Source of the DNA: Clostridiales bacterium
GTDB lineage: Bacteria > Bacillota > Clostridia > Oscillospirales > JAAYXM01
NCBI GenBank assembly: GCA_012515925.1
Contig: JAAYXM010000090.1
Span: 1-19,426 of the forward strand
Direction of reading: 5' to 3'
Length of the DNA stretch: 19,426 nt
Positions 13,947-19,426 of this stretch are shown in pieces (the first letter of the stretch is position 1; each line of letters begins with the position of its first letter). The translations under genes and the position numbers were made by a program. Under the pieces are notes generated by a model, which was not told the DNA's origin, made no database searches, and was given only the letters and a program-made list of their open reading frames with translations.

Positions 13947-14946
13947 ACGTATACCTCCCGCTCTCGTTTCTCTGGCTGAAGCTTTCCGCAATGCCCTCCG
14001 TAACGACTACCCTGTTATCCTTTAAAACGAAAACCGCCTCGAAATCCCGTTTTTCACGCCAGAACTCAAGCGCCGCGTCATAGCCCATGACGAACAGCGC
14101 GGTGGAATAAGCGTCGCCGCGGGCACCCTCATCGCAGACGATAACAACCGCGCGAAGCGAATTATCCGCCGGCGCCGCGGTTTTCGGGTCGAGTATATGA
14201 TGATAGCGCGCGCCGCTGCGCTCGAAATACCGCTCGTAATCGCCGGACGAGATAATATACTTATCCTCAGCCTCAATAATCCCTAAAATATCGTTTTCGG
14301 TGCCCTCCGGGTCCCGTACGCCGACGCGCCACGGCGTACCGTCGGGGCGCGCGCCTCTCGCGTACACGTTTCCGCCAAGCGATAAAACGGCGCTCCCGAT
14401 ACCGTGTTTGTCGAGCACCCTGCGCGCGTCGTCCGAGGCGTATCCCTTCGCAATCGCGCCTAAGTTTATCGAAAAGCCCCGCGGAAGCGTGAGTTTTTTT
14501 TCGGAAATATCAATTTTCCGGTAATCGATATACGGAAGAAGCGCGCGAAGCTCCGCCTCCTCCGGCACGCGCGGGTTCTCCGTGCCTATCCCCCACAGTT
14601 TGACCGCCGGGGCGATTGTCGGGTCAAACGCGCCGCGGGTTTCCTCCGCGTATTTTTTCGCCGTGGTCAGAATATCACTCATTTCATCCGTTATATCAAC
14701 CGTCTGATTTTCACGGTTGTTTATTCTGTAAAGCTCCCCGTCATCCCGGACATGCGAAAAATCCCGGTCGAAAACGGATAGCCGCTCCGCAATCTCCGTG
14801 AGCGCGGCGTCCGCGTTATCTCCGAAGACGCGAAGGCTGATTGTCGTGTCCATTAAAAACAGATTCCGCTCGGCCTCCCTAATCGCCGAACAGCCTCCGA
14901 ACAGCATAATCAGCATTGTCAGCCACGCCGCGAGTCTAAGCTTCAT
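13927..14946 (-). CDS. apbE: FAD:protein FMN transferase (ApbE family lipoprotein)
   Basis: 339 aa. A lipoprotein signal peptide with lipobox FGGC (Cys19) anchors it outside the membrane. Family motifs: MDTTISLRVFG near the N-terminus, SINLGAIAKGYASD, LSLGGNVYA, SSGDYERYFE, HHILDPKTAAPA and GDAYSTALFVMG (Mg/FAD binding). ApbE attaches FMN covalently to threonine of target proteins such as the RnfG/NqrC subunits or FMN-binding-domain proteins, using FAD. No flavoprotein target is encoded nearby. AAGGAG lies nine bases before the ATG. It appears to be the first gene of a minus-strand run ending with cobO. Confidence 0.95.
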   Translation of the reverse strand: MKLRLAAWLTMLIMLFGGCSAIREAERNLFLMDTTISLRVFGDNADAALTEIAERLSVFDRDFSHVRDDGELYRINNRENQTVDITDEMSDILTTAKKYAEETRGAFDPTIAPAVKLWGIGTENPRVPEEAELRALLPYIDYRKIDISEKKLTLPRGFSINLGAIAKGYASDDARRVLDKHGIGSAVLSLGGNVYARGARPDGTPWRVGVRDPEGTENDILGIIEAEDKYIISSGDYERYFERSGARYHHILDPKTAAPADNSLRAVVIVCDEGARGDAYSTALFVMGYDAALEFWREKRDFEAVFVLKDNRVVVTEGIAESFSQRNESGRYTYETAKR

Positions 14947-15115
14947 TATATGTAACTCCTTGCATATGATAACGTAATAATAGTAACATATTAAACCGGG
15001 CTATACAAGAACAATCAGTTTGCTCTCCGACTCCCCGCCGCCTTGTGATACGGAATTAATCAAGCGATTATTCTCTCCATGTTTGGGGTTGGAGTTTCCT
15101 GATTTGAAGCGACTG

Positions 15116-15142
15116 TTTTTCTCCCCGTTACGGGGAGAAAAA
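15116..15142. repeat. 12-bp perfect inverted repeat with a 3-base loop
   Basis: TTTTTCTCCCCG (15116-15127) / CGGGGAGAAAAA (15131-15142). It starts two bases beyond the stop of the downstream TSUP gene, so it probably forms the 3' hairpin of that minus-strand transcript, but there is no U run after the stem. The CTCCCC/GGGGAG core recurs at 10110-10135 and, shorter, at 16012-16025. The rest of 14947-15115 shows no gene or firm promoter. Confidence 0.6.
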
Positions 15143-15143
15143 A

Positions 15144-15503
15144 TTAATCTCTGCATGAAAACAGCTCGTTTATACCGATTATCAAAAGAAAGACGCCGAA
15201 AACCCGGCGCAGGACAAGGATATCCGTATGCCCCGCCGCCCACGCGGACGCAAGCGTGGTAAGCGCGCCCGCGCATGAGCATATAATAAACGCGCGTTTG
15301 TCAATCAGCCTGTTTTTTATATGCGAAATAAGAGCGCTGCCCGCGGCGGGGATAAAATACAAAAGATTTATCCCCTGCGCGGCAAGCTGGGGCATATCCT
15401 TAATAACCGCCGTATATATCATTAGCAACGTGCCGCCGCCTATGCCGAAGCCCGTCAGCATACCCGTTATAAACCCTGCCGCCGTGTCGGTTAAAAAGCT
15501 CAA
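15144..15503 (-). CDS. Half-size TauE/SafE (TSUP) transporter, second half
   Basis: 119 aa, about half of the usual 250-residue TauE/SafE protein. It has four likely transmembrane segments and the glycine motif TGFGIGGGTLLM that marks each TSUP repeat. It starts at TTG 15503, overlapping the stop of the upstream half by four bases (TTGA), with AAGGAG nine bases before. Full-length TSUP proteins are tandem duplications of this unit and export sulfite, sulfoacetate or related organic anions; the substrate here is unknown. Its own start codon and ribosome binding site argue that this is a two-gene transporter rather than a recent frameshift. Confidence 0.88.
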   Translation of the reverse strand: MSFLTDTAAGFITGMLTGFGIGGGTLLMIYTAVIKDMPQLAAQGINLLYFIPAAGSALISHIKNRLIDKRAFIICSCAGALTTLASAWAAGHTDILVLRRVFGVFLLIIGINELFSCRD

Positions 15504-15871
15504 GCCGCCATGCTCCTTATTCCCCCGTAGATTATCAGCAGCGCGAGCATTATCCGGAGAACTCGCGCCGGCACCTTTTTAAAAATCCTGCCGCCCGCAA
15601 GCCCGCCAAAAAAACCGCCGAGCAAAAACGGCAGCGCGGCGTTAAGCTCAAAGTCGTTTCTCGCGAAATACACGGCGGCGGATAATACCGACAAGGGCAG
15701 GATTATCGAAAGGCATGTCGCGAACGCGCGGCGCTCATCGGTTTTGCAGAGCCTTGACAGCAGCGGCACTAAGACCATCCCTCCGCCCGCGCCGAAAAAG
15801 CCGTTCACCGCCCCGGCAAGCGCTCCCGAAAGCATATATTTTAAATCCTGCTTTATCTTCAAACCGGCCAC
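15500..15871 (-). CDS. Half-size TauE/SafE (TSUP) transporter, first half
   Basis: 123 aa from GTG 15871 (weak site); ATG 15838, at MLSGALAG, is an alternative. Four likely membrane segments, with the first-repeat motif NGFFGAGGGMVLVPLL near the N-terminus and a Gly-rich GGFFGGLAGG in the third segment. Together with the overlapping downstream gene it makes up the two repeats of a TauE/SafE transporter, probably assembled as a heterodimer in the cytoplasmic membrane. No sulfur-metabolism gene is adjacent to suggest the substrate. Confidence 0.88.
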   Translation of the reverse strand: MAGLKIKQDLKYMLSGALAGAVNGFFGAGGGMVLVPLLSRLCKTDERRAFATCLSIILPLSVLSAAVYFARNDFELNAALPFLLGGFFGGLAGGRIFKKVPARVLRIMLALLIIYGGIRSMAA

Positions 15872-15947
15872 CCGCTTTTGTATTATTATTCCCCGAACGG
15901 TTGTTTTAAACCCTGTTTTCAGTTTAAACGCGCGGCCTGACTGTTTT

Positions 15948-15977
15948 AAAAAAATTCCGAGCTTTCCCCGGAATTCT
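15948..15977 (-). terminator. Minus-strand terminator-like hairpin, possibly for addA read-through
   Basis: On the minus strand AATTCCG (15975-15969), a nine-base loop, CGGAATT (15959-15953), within a run of seven T (15954-15948). No minus-strand gene ends here except by read-through: the nearest upstream minus-strand stop is that of addA at 16848, beyond hlyIII. The T run is on the minus-strand side only. Confidence 0.5.
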
Positions 15978-16002
15978 ACGTTAAAGTTTAATTATGGTTT
16001 TT

Positions 16003-16036
16003 ATGTTGTTGCTCCCCCGAGGGAGAGGAACAACAT
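16003..16036. repeat. Imperfect inverted repeat ATGTTGTT...AACAACAT
   Basis: Outer arms ATGTTGTT (16003-16010) / AACAACAT (16029-16036) and inner arms CTCCC (16012-16016) / GGGAG (16021-16025), with small internal loops. It lies in the 322-base region between the TSUP genes and hlyIII. Neither flank has a T run, so it is not an obvious terminator. Confidence 0.45.
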
Positions 16037-16086
16037 CAACAATTAATTCTACAACTTACATTTTCAGAAATTCCATTGTGCTTTGC

Positions 16087-16115
16087 TTGATATATTATAT
16101 TTGCTAATGTATAAT
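16087..16115 (+). promoter_or_regulatory. Sigma-A promoter of the hemolysin III gene
   Basis: TTGATA (16087-16092), 17 bases, TATAAT (16110-16115): 5 of 6 and 6 of 6 consensus matches at ideal spacing. A start near 16122 leaves a leader of about 72 bases before the ATG at 16194. Confidence 0.8.
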
Positions 16116-16157
16116 TTATTAAATCGTAAATCAGTAAATTGCGATTTAATAAATTAT
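16111..16157. promoter_or_regulatory. 16-bp perfect dyad overlapping the -10 of the hemolysin III promoter
   Basis: ATAATTTATTAAATCG (16111-16126) and its exact reverse complement (16142-16157) flank a 15-base centre that contains GTAAAT twice (16126-16131 and 16134-16139). The left arm overlaps the -10 and the start site, so the whole hairpin is not in the transcript; a DNA operator with half-sites about three helical turns apart is more likely than an RNA structure. The regulator is unknown. Confidence 0.6.
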
Positions 16158-16193
16158 GTTTTAGTTATTGAAAATAATCAGAGAGGCTTCCTT

Positions 16194-16847
16194 ATGATAA
16201 AGTTTTTTAAACGCGCGCTTGACCCGATAAGCAGCTATACGCATTTTTGGGGCGCGGTCGTGTCAACCCTTACCTTGCCCGTATTTGTATTAAGATATTT
16301 GTTTTCCGAAAACAAAAACCCGCTTGTTCTTACAGCCTGCCTGATTTTCGGGCTGTCGCTTACCGCGCTTTATTCCGCGAGCTCGATTTATCATTACTTT
16401 TCCGGTGACGAACGCGTAAAGCGCCGGCTGCGAAAGCTCGACCATACAATGATTTACGTACTGATAGCGGGCACATACAGCCCGATAGCGGCAGCCTTCA
16501 TGTCGCCTTCGAACGCCGTGCGGTTTCTTATAATAATATGGGGAGTCGCGTTTTTGGGGATTGTCATCAAGCTGTTATGGCTGAACGCTCCGCGGTTTTT
16601 ATCCACGCTTCTGTATCTTTTAATGGGCTGGGCTCTGATTTTCGATATTCGCTCGTTTCGGGAAATGCCCGCGGGCTGTCTTGCCCTTATCGCGGCGGGC
16701 GGCGTTGCTTATTCAACCGGAGCGGTTTTCTATATGTTGAAAAAACCGAATATCAGTCCGGCCTGGAGCTTTCATGAGGTTTTCCATCTTTTAATCATGG
16801 CCGGCTCGGCATTCCATTTTTCAGCCGTACTGCTGTTCGCGTTTTAA
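16194..16847 (+). CDS. Hemolysin III / PAQR family integral membrane protein
   Basis: 217 aa from ATG 16194, with AGAGAGG seven bases upstream; the open frame reaches back 37 codons to 16083, but that part covers the promoter and dyad. Seven likely membrane segments. The metal-site signature of the PAQR/HlyIII superfamily is present: SASSIYHYF near the second segment, RKLDHTMIYVLIAGTYSPIA, and the C-terminal FHEVFHLLIMAGSAFHF with two conserved His. The eukaryotic relatives are adiponectin receptors with ceramidase-like zinc sites. Bacterial members are linked to membrane lipid or energy homeostasis, and true hemolysin activity is doubtful. The stop TAA directly abuts the addA stop on the opposite strand. 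Confidence 0.92.
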   Translation: MIKFFKRALDPISSYTHFWGAVVSTLTLPVFVLRYLFSENKNPLVLTACLIFGLSLTALYSASSIYHYFSGDERVKRRLRKLDHTMIYVLIAGTYSPIAAAFMSPSNAVRFLIIIWGVAFLGIVIKLLWLNAPRFLSTLLYLLMGWALIFDIRSFREMPAGCLALIAAGGVAYSTGAVFYMLKKPNISPAWSFHEVFHLLIMAGSAFHFSAVLLFAF

Positions 16848-19426
16848 TTACACCTCAACGGTCAGATTAGAGGTCAAAAAGCATAACAGCTTTCTTGTCA
16901 CGTTCAGACCCTCGATTTTGTTCAGCGCATAGGCGTAGCCGTTAATCTGCGTTCCGTATCGCCGGATAAGCTCCGGCGGCGGGGCGCTTTTTATATTGTC
17001 GGTTTTAAAATCGAGTATCGTAATCCCGTCTTCCGTTTCAAAGAACAAGTCAATAACGCCCTGAAACAGGATTTTTTCGCCCGCTAAATCCGGCTCGCCA
17101 AGCAGCGTGTCCGCCGGAGCGAGCACGGAAAACTGGTATTCCCGCCTTAAGCTTTTCGCCGAAAGCACCGCGCGCCCGGTGTCCGATTCAAAGAAATTAT
17201 AAATAAGTAACGGGTCTGTCGCGCTATGCTGCTCCGGAGTCAGATACTCCTGACTTGCGAGCCTGTCGAGCTCGGCTTTAATCCCGGACATATCCGCGCA
17301 TTTACCGAAATCGATAAACTGCATCGCCTTATGCACGGCAATACCCCGCTCGGCGGGCGAAAGAACCGGCTCCGGCACGAATACGGGCTTTTTAAACGCC
17401 CTGATATGCGGCCTGACGTCCGGGTTTTTCCGCTCGAACAGCTCCGTCGCCGTGATTTTGGACGGAGCGTCCACGGCTTTTTTATACGGGTATTCAAACG
17501 CGAACCTGCGTTTAAGCTCACCGATAAACGCGGTATCCGATTCATCCTGGGAAAGCCGCGCGGGAGCGGCGTTTTCCGGCTCTCCGCTTATCTCTCTTAA
17601 CTCCCTGTTTCCGAATGTTACCGTTATGTCCGGATCGTCCGTGGTCATATCGTATTCATAGCTCTCTATGCCGGCAAAGCTTCTAAGCCCGGCGCCCGCT
17701 CGGGATTTAAGCAGCGGGATGAAAAACCATGCGTCAGTGCCGCTCGCATTTATAAGCCTTGAATTAATCACAAGCTCCGGCCCACGGGTCAGCTCGAACA
17801 GCTTTTTGAGCGACTTTGCCGCGTCTTTCATCGTGCAGACTAAATAGAGCTTTTCACGCGCGCGCGTCATCGCGACGTACAGTATGCGCATTTCCTCGCT
17901 TTTCGTCTCCCGGGTCAGAACCTCCGAAATCGCTCTTTTTATGATTGTCGGATGCTCCGTCATGCTCGCGTAATCCCTGTAAGTAAGCCCGACTCCGAAT
18001 TTCGGGTGCATTAATACCCTGCGTTTTACGTCCTCCATGTTGAACTGCCGGCAGCAATTCGCCAGAAACACGACGGGAAATTCGAGCCCCTTGGATTTAT
18101 GTATCGTGATTATTCTCACCGCGTCAAGACCTTGCGAATCGTTCTGCTCCGCCGCAAGGTCGCCGCCGCGCTCCGCGATTCTCGCGAGGTGGGCGTTGAA
18201 TCTGTAAACGCCCTTATAGCCTAAGCTCTCGAAATTCTGCGCGTGCTTAAAAAGTGTAATTAAATTTTGCTGTCTGACTTCGCCGTTTTCCATCGCGCCG
18301 AAAAGACCTATCGCGTTTGTGCGGTTATATATCTGCCAGAGAAGCTTGTCCGTCGGCGTCCCGTCGGACATCTCCCTGAGTTCCGTCAGGAGCTTTAGAA
18401 AATCGCGGCATTTCAGAGCGGTTTCTTTGGCCCGCGCGTCCTCTCCCGTGTATTGCGAATGCGCGATAAGCGCGAAGTAGAGCTCACGCTCCCCCGCCCT
18501 GCGTATATAGCATAAATCGTCCGCGTCGAAGCCGAACAGCGGGGATTTAAGCACGGATATAAGCGGTATATCCTGCAGCGGGTTATCGATTACGGAAAGA
18601 AATGAGGTCATGACCGTTACTTCGACCGTCCCGAGCAGTCCCTCGTTTTTCTCCGACGAACAGGGTATGCCGTACTTTCCGAGCGCGCGCTCATAATACG
18701 CGCTCCGTCCCTTTGCGGTACGCAGCAGAATCGCGAAATCCGAATACCTTACATTCCGAACCAAGCCGTCCTTGTCAGTCACCTTAAAGCCGCTTTCTAT
18801 AAGGCTTAATATCTTATTCGCTATATACTCCGCCTCAAGCTCAAGCTTTTCCGGCGATTCCCCGTCCTCCCCGGTTTCCTGCGCGACTTCGAGCAGCACA
18901 AGCTCACTTTTATTGTTCTGCCCGGGTATTTCGGGGAAATCAAGCCCCTTATACAGATACTCTCTCGGCGTGTAGTTGATGTCTCCGAGCGCCTCGCTCA
19001 TGATACGCGAAAACATATCGTTTGCCGCGTTTAATACCTCAACGCGCGACCTGAAGTTTTTTGACAGCGTCACGCAGCGCGGAGTATCCGGTGAATCCGG
19101 ATCCGTCGGAAAGCTTTTGTATTTTTTCATGAATATGGACGGGTCGGCAAGCCTGAACCTGTAAATTGACTGCTTTACGTCCCCGACCATGATGATATTC
19201 TTCTCCCCCGAGGAGATTGCGCGAAACAGTATATCCTGAATACCGTTTGAGTCCTGAAACTCGTCAATCAGTACTCCCGTAAAGGACCGTGAAACATCCT
19301 CCGCCAGCTCCGTCGGGTATACGGTGTCCGTTTCCTCGTTGTATTCCTTTACGAAAAGCCGTATCGCGCCGTGCTCCAGATCCGAATACGTCATTATGCC
19401 GCGCGCGCGCTTTTCCGCCCCAAACC
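16848..19426 (-). CDS. addA: ATP-dependent helicase/nuclease AddA, C-terminal part (5' end outside window)
   Basis: The frame is open to the window edge, with an internal ATG at 19394, so the gene continues beyond 19426; about 860 of an expected 1,150-1,250 residues are present. The first visible residues already belong to the helicase core (TYSDLEH). UvrD-type motifs follow in order: IDEFQDSN, MVGDVKQSIYRFR, LSKNFRSR, ITIHKSKGLEFPVVF and ILYVAMTRAREKLYL. The C-terminal RecB-family nuclease has RGIAVHKAMQF, GVIDLFFE, ILDFKTD and QINGYAYAL, so the catalytic Asp-Asp-Lys set looks intact. AddAB unwinds and trims double-strand breaks for RecA loading. The Walker A motif and addB lie outside the window. 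No terminator follows the stop. Confidence 0.95.
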   Translation of the reverse strand, partial: FGAEKRARGIMTYSDLEHGAIRLFVKEYNEETDTVYPTELAEDVSRSFTGVLIDEFQDSNGIQDILFRAISSGEKNIIMVGDVKQSIYRFRLADPSIFMKKYKSFPTDPDSPDTPRCVTLSKNFRSRVEVLNAANDMFSRIMSEALGDINYTPREYLYKGLDFPEIPGQNNKSELVLLEVAQETGEDGESPEKLELEAEYIANKILSLIESGFKVTDKDGLVRNVRYSDFAILLRTAKGRSAYYERALGKYGIPCSSEKNEGLLGTVEVTVMTSFLSVIDNPLQDIPLISVLKSPLFGFDADDLCYIRRAGERELYFALIAHSQYTGEDARAKETALKCRDFLKLLTELREMSDGTPTDKLLWQIYNRTNAIGLFGAMENGEVRQQNLITLFKHAQNFESLGYKGVYRFNAHLARIAERGGDLAAEQNDSQGLDAVRIITIHKSKGLEFPVVFLANCCRQFNMEDVKRRVLMHPKFGVGLTYRDYASMTEHPTIIKRAISEVLTRETKSEEMRILYVAMTRAREKLYLVCTMKDAAKSLKKLFELTRGPELVINSRLINASGTDAWFFIPLLKSRAGAGLRSFAGIESYEYDMTTDDPDITVTFGNRELREISGEPENAAPARLSQDESDTAFIGELKRRFAFEYPYKKAVDAPSKITATELFERKNPDVRPHIRAFKKPVFVPEPVLSPAERGIAVHKAMQFIDFGKCADMSGIKAELDRLASQEYLTPEQHSATDPLLIYNFFESDTGRAVLSAKSLRREYQFSVLAPADTLLGEPDLAGEKILFQGVIDLFFETEDGITILDFKTDNIKSAPPPELIRRYGTQINGYAYALNKIEGLNVTRKLLCFLTSNLTVEV

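Noticed and set aside
14976..15005. Promoter for apbE (TTGTAT-N17-TACTAT on the minus strand)
   Set aside because: The match is too weak (3 of 6 and 4 of 6) to list as a feature.
15500..15503. Frameshift or pseudogene explanation for the TSUP pair
   Set aside because: The second half has its own start codon and AAGGAG site, and each half is a complete repeat, so two functional genes are more likely.
16083..16193. 37-codon N-terminal extension of the hemolysin III protein
   Set aside because: It overlaps the promoter and the dyad; the ATG at 16194 has AGAGAGG at correct spacing and gives the usual family N-terminus.
19397..19413. Alternating CG tract near the window end
   Set aside because: It encodes Arg/Ala codons in the addA frame and fits the local codon use; no reason to see it as a functional repeat.

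Overview
The window reads as chromosomal DNA of a spore-forming anaerobic member of the Clostridia (Firmicutes). The main evidence is the spoIVB-spo0A pair, AGGAGG-type ribosome binding sites throughout, a monomeric [FeFe]-hydrogenase with a small ferredoxin, AddA-type recombination machinery, half-size TSUP transporters and a NusG-domain-II/ApbE pair. No 16S rRNA or other marker is present, so no genus is proposed. There are no phage genes, insertion sequences, CRISPR arrays or rRNA genes.

Layout. (1) 1-1012: a secreted copper-amine-oxidase-N domain protein and its terminator. (2) 1046-3011, minus strand: spoIVB and then spo0A, with a candidate promoter and a perfect 0A box between them. (3) 3196-5717, plus strand: a consensus sigma-A promoter driving an MBOAT O-acyltransferase and an overlapping SGNH-type partner. 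(4) 5822-5991: promoter, tRNA-Val(GAC) and terminator. (5) 6271-8074, plus strand: a membrane-anchored LysM-G5-M23 cell wall hydrolase behind three in-phase WalR-like half-sites, followed by two tandem terminators. (6) 9939-8077, minus strand: cupin, ferredoxin and [FeFe]-hydrogenase. (7) 14946-10176, minus strand: a tight run of apbE, NusG-II protein, Sfp-type phosphopantetheinyl transferase, topB and a cobO-type adenosyltransferase. (8) 15871-15144, minus strand: two overlapping half-size TauE/SafE genes. (9) 16087-16847, plus strand: a hemolysin III family gene whose promoter is overlapped by a 16-bp perfect dyad. (10) 19426-16848, minus strand: the C-terminal two thirds or so of addA, running off the window edge.

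The most unusual signal is in Spo0A. The protein is full length with an intact DNA-binding domain, but the phosphorylated aspartate of the receiver domain is asparagine (N57) and the following residues also differ from the usual Spo0A sequence. It therefore looks like a Spo0A that cannot be controlled by the normal phosphorelay, sitting downstream of its own 0A box and next to an apparently intact SpoIVB protease. Regulatory architecture is the second theme: the WalR-like triple repeat before the M23 hydrolase, dyads placed on the -10 elements of two strong promoters, and the hlyIII/addA convergence, where the two stop codons abut and the only terminator-like structure for addA lies beyond the far end of hlyIII.

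Several automatically chosen starts are revised here from ribosome binding sites: spoIVB (GTG 3011), MBOAT (TTG 3284), hydrogenase (ATG 9303), topB (ATG 12912), NusG-II (ATG 13946) and hlyIII (ATG 16194). All functional statements are by recognition of family motifs by eye; no database search was run.
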